Shown here in pieces: positions 7,387 through 13,660 of a stretch of DNA of 15,837 nt. Source of the stretch: CAZXCQ01 sp964639275 (GTDB lineage Bacteria > Desulfobacterota > DSM-4660 > Desulfatiglandales > Desulfatiglandaceae); contig CAZXCQ010000146.1 in assembly GCA_964639275.1 (NCBI GenBank), positions 1 to 15,837 of the forward strand, given 5' to 3'. Both the position numbers and the translations under genes were made by a program. The notes below the pieces were generated by a model. That model was not told the DNA's origin. It did not search any database and saw only the letters and a list, made by a program, of their open reading frames with translations. Within the stretch, counting starts at the first letter, position 1. Each line of letters opens with the position of its first letter.

Positions 7387-8211
7387 TCAAGGGGCTAAAT
7401 TGTTACGGCCAAGACTCTCCGCATTTGCCCCTAGGGCTGAGGAGATCCGCCTTGCCATCCCTGCCACCTTGGGACCGTTTTCCGTGATCAGGTCTTCCGG
7501 GAAGGGGCCCATGAGGATGAGACACCCAATCGTTCGCCCCTTGGGCCCAAAAATAGGGGCACTCACGGCGTTGATTCCAGACTGAAGCCCTCCCAGATCA
7601 ACTGAAAACCCCGAGGTTCGGCAGGCCTCCAGTTCGTGTTCCAGCCTTTCTCTATCCAGCCGAGATGGATCGCCGTAAAAGAAGAGTCGTTTTCTGGATA
7701 GAATTCTTTTTCTTTCCCCTTCGGGCATAAAGGCGACAATGGCCTTGCCGTGGGCCCCCGATGTAATATGAAACCGGTGACCCAATCGGATGGTGACGCC
7801 AATGTCCTGATTGCCCTCGTGCTTTGCCACCACAAAGAGCTGGTCCGCACTGATCAGGCCCAGGAGGGCTGTGCTGCGGGTATCAACCGCAAGTTCCTCA
7901 AGAAAGGGCGTCACCCTTTCCCGGATATCCATGTGATCCAAGAGATGTCTTGACAGAAAGAGGATCCCCGGGCCCAGAGAATAGGTCTTGGTCCGGGGGT
8001 CCTTTTCCACAAAGCCAAATTGTCTGAGTGTATTCAGGATCGAATAACCCTTGCTCTTGTAAATGTCCACTTCCCGGCAGATCTCGGTGAGGGTCATTCT
8101 GAACTGGGGACCCCTTCCGAGACAGATAAGGACCCTTGACGCCTGGTCTACGGCAGGGACAAATGGTTTGTAGCCAGATTTTCCCTGTGTGTGCTTGTTG
8201 GTTTCGGCCAT
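7387..8211 (-). CDS. IclR-family transcriptional regulator
   Basis: This 274-residue regulator starts at ATG 8211. An N-terminal winged helix-turn-helix (about residues 17-77, including MTLTEICREVDIYKSKGYSI and YSLGPGI) is followed by the IclR effector-binding domain (about 85-262, with FHITSGAHGKAIVAFMPEGE and GGLQSGINAVSAPIFGPKGR). Length and layout match the family. An in-frame ATG at 8310 would add 33 residues, but it lies inside a good promoter (8302-8330), so 8211 is preferred even though its ribosome-binding site is weak. It is read in the same direction as the molybdopterin enzyme and its partner, 81 bases upstream of them. IclR proteins often control a neighbouring catabolic operon in response to an aromatic or small organic acid, so it likely controls those genes; this is inference. 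Confidence 0.92.
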   Translation of the reverse strand: MAETNKHTQGKSGYKPFVPAVDQASRVLICLGRGPQFRMTLTEICREVDIYKSKGYSILNTLRQFGFVEKDPRTKTYSLGPGILFLSRHLLDHMDIRERVTPFLEELAVDTRSTALLGLISADQLFVVAKHEGNQDIGVTIRLGHRFHITSGAHGKAIVAFMPEGERKRILSRKRLFFYGDPSRLDRERLEHELEACRTSGFSVDLGGLQSGINAVSAPIFGPKGRTIGCLILMGPFPEDLITENGPKVAGMARRISSALGANAESLGRNNLAP

Positions 8212-8269
8212 TTTGTGTGATTCCGAGATCTTTGAGCCCTCCAAATGGTTCGGAAAAAGGGTGGTGTTG

Positions 8270-8285
8270 GTTCTATCTGCAGAAC
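8270..8285. promoter_or_regulatory. possible operator in the leader of the IclR gene
   Basis: GTTCT-N6-AGAAC is a 16-base interrupted palindrome about 10 bases downstream of the predicted IclR transcription start. A related TTCT-N7-AGAA dyad lies before the molybdopterin gene at 7355-7369. Both could be autoregulatory sites, but the shared part is short and may be chance. Confidence 0.25.
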
Positions 8286-8301
8286 TATATTCTACATCTA
8301 A

Positions 8302-8330
8302 TAAATACATCAGCCAGTTTCACCTGTCAA
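8302..8330 (-). promoter_or_regulatory. sigma-70-like promoter for the IclR gene and probably the downstream redox genes
   Basis: On the minus strand a perfect -35 TTGACA (8325-8330) is separated by 17 bases from TATTTA (8302-8307), a weaker -10. Transcription would begin near 8295, leaving a leader of about 85 bases before ATG 8211. The promoter overlaps the alternative ATG at 8310, which argues against that start. Confidence 0.5.
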
Positions 8331-8409
8331 ATAGAAATTCCCTGGGGTATTTTCCTCGGTGAAAATGCTGTAAAGGGGGAGGGGCTTTAGGCCATATGGC
8401 TCCAAGGCC

Positions 8410-8439
8410 TTTACAAACCCCGGGGAAAAACGCTATAAG
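8410..8439 (+). promoter_or_regulatory. sigma-70-like promoter for the secreted peptidase gene
   Basis: TTTACA (8410-8415) and TATAAG (8434-8439) each match 5 of 6 consensus bases and are 18 bases apart. The spacer contains the palindrome CCCCGGGG (8418-8425). The start of transcription would be near 8446, upstream of the ribosome-binding site GGGAG (8499-8503) and ATG 8513. Just upstream, TGTAAAGG (8369-8376) can pair with CCTTTACA (8408-8415), which overlaps the -35 box. Confidence 0.4.
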
Positions 8440-8512
8440 GCCAGAGCCACAAAAGAAATTCTGGGTAAATTGTCTGAAACATACGCGCACTTTTCAAAGG
8501 GAGATGCCAAGG

Positions 8513-8623
8513 ATGAAGACCGAGGAAAAGAAGGCCCTGTGTCTTACTTCCTTATTGTTTGTTATCGTCTCTGGCTTGATGATCATCATTGGTACGGGAG
8601 GTGGGTGCAGCAGACGTATTTGA
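8513..8623 (+). other. signal-peptide reading frame of the secreted peptidase, separated from the body by a frameshift
   Basis: ATG 8513 has GGGAG nine bases upstream and starts a sequence MKTEEKKALCLT followed by a strongly hydrophobic run (SLLFVIVSGLMIIIGTGGG). It stops at TGA 8621-8623. This is a clear export signal with nothing to export in its own frame. The long downstream frame opens at 8583 and lacks a signal of its own. Joining the two between about 8583 and 8620, most simply in the G-rich stretch 8596-8605, gives a normal secreted protein. The change needed is one surplus base (or two missing). It could be a true mutation or a sequencing/assembly error. Confidence 0.6.
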
Positions 8624-9965
8624 CAATGCATCAGATACTTGCACCCTGTACTCGGGGAGCTATGGCGCTACCGGCTTTAGAATAGACTTTGTGGCATGGG
8701 GAGATCACGCACACAATGGGCATTACGTCAACAACGCCAAGGAATATGGCAGCTATGGACCCGTCGCAGCAAATGAGACAATCGGTATCCATCCTGATGT
8801 GTACGGAACAACAATTCGTGATCCCTGGGTGATCTATGGGGAAGATGAAACCACACCAGGGGCGAAAAACGCAATTCCCGCGCCAGTGCCTATAGTCCCT
8901 TTCAAGAACAGCGGCCTTAGAGATGGCAAGATCAGTTTTTCTTGGAATGACTGGTTTATCAATGTCAGGGAATTTCATTTGGAGGTGGATGATGCCAATG
9001 ACTTTGGTTCACCGGTGATTTCGGTGAGTACCGAATCATCAGTTTATCATTCGGAATCGTCTCTACCCGATGGGACCTATTATTGGAGAATACAAACAAT
9101 CACTCAAAATTCAGAGGAGAGTTTGTGGTCTAAGATCCATGCATTCAAGATTGAAACAAATACCAGGAGCGAGCCAATAAGATCGAATGATCTGGAGATG
9201 ATCCCTTTGCTTCAGAGAAGAGATACGTATTTGTTGTGCCCGGGCTGCGCAGAAAAGGGTGATCACCCTTGGGATTCCCCCCATATAAAAGAAAAACATA
9301 GCGCTTGCATTCACTGCAAGCACTATTGTGCTCGAGCTTGCGTCGCAATCGTGAATCGGTATTTTAAGGGTGATCTTTCACAGGATAGAATTTCATATCA
9401 GATGTTCGCCTCAGGCATTGACCCCGCAAACCAGCTTGGGCATGGTAGAGGATTTAGTGGTCTCAATCTCCGTGATGCTCTCGCTTATGCCCTGGAAGGT
9501 CATCCGTTGGTGCCGCTTGAGCCCCTTTCATTTGACAGAATCGTGAAGTATATTGATGAAAAACGGCCGATCATTGGCGTTATTCCCTCAAAGCATGTGG
9601 TAGTGATAGACAGCTATACCGATTACGAGGGCACTGCTGATGACACCATGCATGTCCTCCAACCCTATACTGGGGAGCAGGAACTTGTCAAAATGTCCGA
9701 AACCGAAATGAAGTATATGTGTGCGCCAGCTGCTCTCCGTGATTCGTGCGATGATATCCAGGTTCGGGATATCAAAATCGTTGATCAAAACGACAACAAT
9801 AAGGTCTTGCTAAATAAGGTCGGGCCGTTTCATCTGGGGGATAACACCCTGGAGAGCATTCAGGAGGAATACGAAAATGGCACCTGGTATGATCCCAATC
9901 CACCCGCGTTCTGGGCTCAATTGTATGGGATCCAGGTAAAATTGGACTTCTCTTGGCAAGGGTAA
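8589..9965 (+). CDS. secreted C39/papain-like cysteine peptidase domain protein (probably frameshifted; true start likely 8513)
   Basis: The open frame encodes 458 residues from a TTG at 8589, but that start has no good ribosome-binding site and no signal peptide; the signal lies in another frame from 8513. Residues about 8-95 are an unrecognised N-terminal region. Residues about 96-190 look like a fibronectin-III-type beta domain (ISFSWNDW, then PDGTYYWRIQT). Residues 215-251 are rich in Cys and His (CPGC, PWDSPH, CIHC). From about 240 the sequence resembles C39-type peptidases: probable catalytic Cys247 in HYCARACVAIVNRYF, a conserved LSQDRISY, GLNLRDALAYALEG, and His336 in SKHVVVIDSY. It would act outside the cytoplasm. 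It is the only + strand gene between 3134 and 11940 and looks more AT-rich than its neighbours, so it may have been acquired separately. Peptidase activity is inferred; substrate unknown. Confidence 0.7.
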   Translation: MVREVGAADVFDNASDTCTLYSGSYGATGFRIDFVAWGDHAHNGHYVNNAKEYGSYGPVAANETIGIHPDVYGTTIRDPWVIYGEDETTPGAKNAIPAPVPIVPFKNSGLRDGKISFSWNDWFINVREFHLEVDDANDFGSPVISVSTESSVYHSESSLPDGTYYWRIQTITQNSEESLWSKIHAFKIETNTRSEPIRSNDLEMIPLLQRRDTYLLCPGCAEKGDHPWDSPHIKEKHSACIHCKHYCARACVAIVNRYFKGDLSQDRISYQMFASGIDPANQLGHGRGFSGLNLRDALAYALEGHPLVPLEPLSFDRIVKYIDEKRPIIGVIPSKHVVVIDSYTDYEGTADDTMHVLQPYTGEQELVKMSETEMKYMCAPAALRDSCDDIQVRDIKIVDQNDNNKVLLNKVGPFHLGDNTLESIQEEYENGTWYDPNPPAFWAQLYGIQVKLDFSWQG

Positions 9966-10088
9966 GGATCATCGGGCTATGAAAAAGGGGAGGGCGGTTA
10001 CATAGGGTTAATCCATTAAAGGCATCGATATAGTCGTTTTTCCTTTCGTTGGATAGGATCTCTGCACCCAGCATCAGGTTCGGCCTGT

Positions 10089-10910
10089 TTATCGCCACGT
10101 TATCTTCGGGGGCCTGCGCTCGGGCAGGCGGTGATAATTGATTTTTGGATATCCTAGCATCACTGGGTAGTAGTAAGGGTATCGGTCCGGGAGCCCCAGG
10201 GCCTGTTTGGCCGGCTCCCAGCTTAGGAGTGCCCTCCGAAGTGCCCCAGCCCAGCAGGTTCCCAGGCCTAATGTAGGTGCCGCCAGTTCCAGATAGGCCA
10301 GTGCCAGGGTCGGGTCCACCATGCCGTTCCCAACTTCCTCGGGGGCCATGGCCACGACCAGCACAGGTGCATTTCTGAGTACCATATCAATGTCGTCATC
10401 CCATGCATCAACAAATAAAGGCATAAAATAGGGGGCGTTATCGGGATTCTCCTTGAGCACTTGGCGCATCCAGTCAATGGTGTGTCCAGCCAGCTCTTTG
10501 ATTTTGCTGCGATCGGTGATGACCAGCCATTCCACCATCTGGGTGTTACCCCCCGAAGGGGCATATCGCGCAATCTCTATCAGCGATTGCATCTTCTCTT
10601 TCTCAACCGCCTTATCCTGGTAGAGGCGGATAGAGCGACGGGAACGGAGAAATTGCACGGCCTGTTGCTCATTGATTGCGAGTTCTTTTTTGATTGGAGG
10701 AGAATCCTGGAGAGGAATCCTGGAGTGGCGAAAGGCCCCGTGGGGGCAGACGGCCACGCAATGTCCGCAGGTCATGCATATTTCCTCCCTGCCAGGGACA
10801 GGCTCCGGATATCCGTTATCGTCTTCAAGCCGAATAATGTTTACGGGGCATTCGGAGGCACAGATGCCATCTTTCTTACATTTGGTCTCATCAATAGTAA
10901 AAAGCTTCAT
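10089..10910 (-). CDS. nitroreductase-family FMN oxidoreductase with N-terminal double-cluster ferredoxin domain
   Basis: This 273-residue cytoplasmic protein has a ferredoxin head of about 60 residues and an FMN-binding nitroreductase body (about 83-273). Cluster ligands are C11, D14, C17, C21 (CKKDGICASECP) and C45, C48, C51, C55 (CMTCGHCVAVCP). Asp replaces the usual second Cys of the first motif. Nitroreductase marks are RRSIRLYQDKAV, ARYAPSGGNTQ and GLGTCWAGAL. The family is widespread in anaerobes and reduces nitro, quinone or enone-type compounds with ferredoxin electrons; the natural substrate here is unknown. ATG 10910 follows GAGG with 9-base spacing. An upstream in-frame ATG at 10964 would only add 18 polar residues. 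The gene is downstream of the SDR gene on the same strand, separated by 280 bases that hold an inverted-repeat element, so co-transcription is uncertain. No terminator was recognised in the 123-base convergent gap 9966-10088. Confidence 0.88.
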   Translation of the reverse strand: MKLFTIDETKCKKDGICASECPVNIIRLEDDNGYPEPVPGREEICMTCGHCVAVCPHGAFRHSRIPLQDSPPIKKELAINEQQAVQFLRSRRSIRLYQDKAVEKEKMQSLIEIARYAPSGGNTQMVEWLVITDRSKIKELAGHTIDWMRQVLKENPDNAPYFMPLFVDAWDDDIDMVLRNAPVLVVAMAPEEVGNGMVDPTLALAYLELAAPTLGLGTCWAGALRRALLSWEPAKQALGLPDRYPYYYPVMLGYPKINYHRLPERRPPKITWR

Positions 10911-10977
10911 TTTTCGTTTCCTCGTCTCCTTTTCTGTGGGATAAATACATCGCTCGTGTAACACTTTGGCCTTTTTT

Positions 10978-11152
10978 AAATTGATGGTCTCACAAAAAGT
11001 ATATTTTCTCGCAGAGGCGCCCCGGTACCATCTTCCGGAGCTACGGGGTAAACCAAAAACGCTAAGAAAAGGCCTTTTAATACTAACAAGTTAACTTTAC
11101 GAGCTTTGCGGCTTTGCGTGAAATTTTGACTTTTTACGAATTCATCAATATT
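10978..11152. repeat. about 175-bp element with long imperfect terminal inverted repeats (MITE-like)
   Basis: The left end 10978-11020 and the reverse complement of the right end 11108-11152 align over about 43 bases with roughly three-quarters identity and one small gap. Shared blocks include ATTGATG/CATCAAT, AAAAAGT/ACTTTTT and TTCTCGCAGAGGCGC against GCGGCTTTGCGTGAA. No ORF for a transposase was seen inside. The element occupies most of the 280-base gap 10911-11190. Dispersed repeats of the type CTTTGCG-GAGAAA are frequent between genes in bacteria, so a non-autonomous mobile or repeat origin is likely. The exact ends are uncertain by several bases and no target duplication was recognised. 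Confidence 0.5.
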
Positions 11153-11190
11153 GGCACCTGGACAGGAAAATGGGGGGCCGAACATGGATG

Positions 11191-11940
11191 CTACCGGATT
11201 GGCCTACCGCCCGAAACCGTCAGGATCTCGCCCGTTATAAAGTTCGAGTCATCAGAGGCCAGAAAAAGGGCTGCCCTCGCCACCTCGTCGGGTTTGCCTA
11301 TCCTCCTCAAAACGGATTCCTCAGCCTGTATTCGGGTTATTTCGACCGGCAAGGCCTGGGTCATGTCGCTTTCTATGACGCCGGGACAGATGGTATTTAC
11401 ATTTATATGAGGCCCCAGGCTTACGGCGAGGGATCGGGTTAAGCCAATAATCCCGGTTTTTGAAACAACGTAGGGGGTATTGGTGAGGGCTGTCTTTTCT
11501 CCCAATCCGGCAACTGAGGACATGTTGATAATCCTGCCGGTTTTTCTTTTGAGCATGATGGGGGCAACCTCTTTGGCACACAGATAGGCACCCTTCAGGT
11601 TCGTATCCAGTGTTTTATCCCATATCTCCTCGGTTGAGGAAAGGAAAGTAGTCCTCATCCATACCCCCGCATTGTTGACCAGGATATCTATGGTACCAAA
11701 TTTGTTCACAACTTCCCGGACCATCCTTTTGACCTGGTCTGCCATTGAAACATCCGCCTTTATGACCTGTGCCTCACCGCCCAATTTATGGATTTCATCC
11801 GCAAGGTTTAGGGCTCCTTCCTCAGAGGTGAGGTAATTTATCGCCACCTTGGCGCCCTCTTGTGCGTAAAGCTTCCCTATCGCGTGACCAATACCCCGAC
11901 TGCCGCCCGTGACAAGCGCTATCTTTCCCTTTAGTTTCAT
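11191..11940 (-). CDS. short-chain dehydrogenase/reductase, FabG-like
   Basis: This 249-residue classical SDR should catalyse NAD(P)H-dependent interconversion of a hydroxyl and a keto group in the cytoplasm. The cofactor motif TGGSRGIG lies at 11-18 and NNAG at 89-92. The catalytic residues are Asn114, Ser142 (NMSSVAG), Tyr157 and Lys161 (YVVSK). CPGVIESDM follows and the C-terminus is the typical FITGEILTVSGG. Length is normal for FabG or 3-hydroxyacyl-CoA-type SDRs. Asn35-Tyr36 after the second beta strand leans towards NADP. ATG 11940 has GAGG five bases upstream. It is divergent from the FAD dehydrogenase gene, with a shared 208-base control region containing a dyad. The substrate could be a 3-oxoacyl-ACP/CoA or a cyclic alcohol; with no other fatty-acid synthesis genes nearby, a catabolic role is more likely, but this is inference. 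Confidence 0.88.
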   Translation of the reverse strand: MKLKGKIALVTGGSRGIGHAIGKLYAQEGAKVAINYLTSEEGALNLADEIHKLGGEAQVIKADVSMADQVKRMVREVVNKFGTIDILVNNAGVWMRTTFLSSTEEIWDKTLDTNLKGAYLCAKEVAPIMLKRKTGRIINMSSVAGLGEKTALTNTPYVVSKTGIIGLTRSLAVSLGPHINVNTICPGVIESDMTQALPVEITRIQAEESVLRRIGKPDEVARAALFLASDDSNFITGEILTVSGGRPIR

Positions 11941-11979
11941 GCTTACCTCGCTCAGACGTTAAAAGAGGTATAATTCCAT

Positions 11980-12003
11980 ATCTGGTTTCATTTTAGACCA
12001 GAT
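11980..12003. promoter_or_regulatory. interrupted palindrome, candidate operator between the SDR and FAD dehydrogenase genes
   Basis: ATCTGGT (11980-11986) and ACCAGAT (11997-12003) form a perfect 7-base dyad with a 10-base spacer. It sits 40 bases upstream of the SDR start in an AT-rich divergent control region. TGGT/ACCA half-sites are used by several GntR- and TetR-type regulators. No cognate regulator is encoded next to it, unless the IclR protein at 7387-8211 acts here. Confidence 0.35.
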
Positions 12004-12081
12004 CTTATTGGTTGTCTATTTGAAAAAAGTAATAAATATACCCTATCGTCTATGAAATCCGATCTTATGTGAACATGAGGC

Positions 12082-12112
12082 TTGACAATCAGGGGAAAGG
12101 TGTGCGTACTAA
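12082..12112 (+). promoter_or_regulatory. weak candidate promoter for the FAD dehydrogenase gene
   Basis: A perfect TTGACA (12082-12087) faces the gene. The best nearby -10 is only TACTAA (12107-12112) at an over-long 19-base spacing, so activity may need an activator. The rest of the gap 11941-12136 holds the dyad at 11980-12003 and a direct repeat GATCTTAT (12001-12008 and 12061-12068). Confidence 0.25.
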
Positions 12113-12148
12113 ACTTATTCTTAGAATTCACAGCAAATGAGGAGGACA

Positions 12149-13588
12149 ATGACCGTTATGAATGACAAGAGCCGAAAATATGACTCGCGATGGGATCTGG
12201 AAGTGGATGTAATTGTGGTGGGTGCAGGAGGCGCTGGGCTTGCGGCAGCGCTGGAGGCAGCGGATGCAGGGGCGGATACCGTCGTATTCGAAAAACAATC
12301 CGACATCTTTGAATCCTCCACCGCACTGAGCGCCGGCCTGATCAGCTTTGCCGGAACAGATGTTCAGGAAATGGAAGGAATCCGTGATTCAAACGATTTG
12401 CTATATGAGGACATAATGACGGTAGGGCTTTGGAAAAACGATCCGCCCGTGGTCCAGGCCTATGTCAGGAATCAACTGGATACCTTCAACTGGCTGACAG
12501 GGCTGGGTTTGCAATGGGGCAGTGTCTCTGCGGCAGCAGGGATGAGTACGCCCCGCGGGCATTTTACGGACCCGATTGAATGCGTGCGCATATTGAAGAG
12601 GGCGGGAGAAATGAAAGGGGTAAGAATCTTCTTCAACGCCCCGGTGACGGGCCTTCTTACAAATGATGAGAAAAGGGTCGTGGGATGTCACTTTTCAAAA
12701 GGCAAAGAGACATCCAGGGCCAGGGCCCGAAAAGGGGTTGTGCTGGCCACAGGAGGCTTTGGCCGGAGCCCCCAGAGATTGGCTGCCATTGACCCAAGAT
12801 TCCCGGGGGTAACGGCGACCACGGGACCAGGACATACCGGAGATGGGCTCAAATGGGCGGAGGAACTGGGCGTCCATCTGAGAGACATGGAATATGTCAA
12901 ACCCAGCTTCGAACTTCATGTTAAAGGCACATCATCGAGAGAAATCGTTCTGATGTTTTATTTGGGTGCGATTATCGTCAACAAGAGAGGTGAGCGCTTT
13001 GTCAATGAATCCATATCCTATAAGGAGATTGGCATGGCCTGTCTGGATCAACCCGGTGCAGTCGGGTTTCAGGTGTTTGATCAGAAGATTTACGACCTGG
13101 CAGTCGAAAATGCAAAAAAGGCAAGCACCTTGATGCCTGTCGAGAACTTTGTGATGGGGCTTGATGAAGGCAGGATCAGGCTGCTGGTAAAGGCCAATAC
13201 AGTTGACGAATTGGCCCGGCAAATCGGTGCTCCCTCAGGGGCCTTAAAAAAGAGTATCGAGGGTTACAACGCCCATGTCGACGACGGAAGCGACCCGGAT
13301 TTTGGGAGGACTGCTTTATCGGGAAGTGTCGGGAGTCTTGCAAGGATCGACACGCCACCTTTTTACGCGTACGAAACCATGAGTCATTTCCTTGCAACCT
13401 ATGCAGGGATTGCGGTTGACGATCAAATGCACGTCCTGACCCCGGATAATAAGATTGGCGGATTATATGCGGCAGGTGAAATCGTTGGAGGGTTTCACGG
13501 CGCGAGCTATCACACGGGAACCGCATTGGGTAAGGCCATTATCTTTGGTCGGATAGCAGGAAGAAATGCCTCGCAGGGACACGGATGA
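12149..13588 (+). CDS. FAD-dependent dehydrogenase of the fumarate reductase/3-ketosteroid dehydrogenase family, substrate unknown
   Basis: This is a single-chain flavoprotein of about 479 residues. An N-terminal FAD-binding motif (VIVVGAGGAGLAAALEAADA, then VVFEK) is followed by LATGGFGR and GHTGDGLKWAEELG. The C-terminal FAD segment reads GGLYAAGEIVGGFHGASY, then GKAIIFGRIAGRNA. The fold matches flavocytochrome c fumarate reductase and Delta1-ketosteroid dehydrogenase, but true fumarate reductases have HTMGG and GANRLGGN. Here these are SHFLATYAG and GASYHTGT, so the substrate-binding Arg is missing and the reaction is probably not fumarate reduction. No haem motif, signal peptide or membrane helix was seen. 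ATG 12137 would precede the strong AGGAGG (12140-12145) and have no ribosome-binding site, so the start is 12149 (3 bases after it) or 12158 (12 bases). It is divergent from the SDR, which may act on the same, perhaps alicyclic or steroid-like, compound; that pairing is inference. Confidence 0.85.
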   Translation: MTVMNDKSRKYDSRWDLEVDVIVVGAGGAGLAAALEAADAGADTVVFEKQSDIFESSTALSAGLISFAGTDVQEMEGIRDSNDLLYEDIMTVGLWKNDPPVVQAYVRNQLDTFNWLTGLGLQWGSVSAAAGMSTPRGHFTDPIECVRILKRAGEMKGVRIFFNAPVTGLLTNDEKRVVGCHFSKGKETSRARARKGVVLATGGFGRSPQRLAAIDPRFPGVTATTGPGHTGDGLKWAEELGVHLRDMEYVKPSFELHVKGTSSREIVLMFYLGAIIVNKRGERFVNESISYKEIGMACLDQPGAVGFQVFDQKIYDLAVENAKKASTLMPVENFVMGLDEGRIRLLVKANTVDELARQIGAPSGALKKSIEGYNAHVDDGSDPDFGRTALSGSVGSLARIDTPPFYAYETMSHFLATYAGIAVDDQMHVLTPDNKIGGLYAAGEIVGGFHGASYHTGTALGKAIIFGRIAGRNASQGHG

Positions 13589-13660
13589 AGCCTTCTTCAA
13601 CGGGGTCCGGGTGTTTTATAAGTGCATGTGAACACTGGATTCCGGATGCCCTGGTGGGAT

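Noticed and set aside
8211..8310. Extended N-terminus of the IclR regulator starting at ATG 8310
   Set aside because: That ATG overlaps the spacer and -10 of a promoter with a perfect -35, and the extra 33 residues precede the normal family start.
8341..8440. Possible riboswitch (c-di-GMP GEMM-like) in the leader before the peptidase gene
   Set aside because: There are short stems (ATTTTC/GAAAAT, TGTAAAGG/CCTTTACA), but none of the conserved GEMM core sequences is present, and the second stem overlaps the predicted -35 box rather than lying in the transcript.
8583..8620. Programmed ribosomal frameshift in the peptidase gene
   Set aside because: There is no recognisable slippery heptamer or downstream pseudoknot, and a secreted peptidase has no evident need for one. 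A mutation or sequence error is simpler.
11114..11442. Two overlapping + strand open frames of 90 and 98 codons across the SDR 3' end
   Set aside because: They run through the inverted-repeat element and antisense to the conserved SDR C-terminus, with no ribosome-binding site or recognisable motif.
13635..13645. CTGGATTCCGG, identical over 11 bases to one arm of the palindrome at 3044-3073
   Set aside because: The other arm is absent here, so there is no hairpin. It may be a relic of the same repeat family, but 11 bases are too few to claim a copy.
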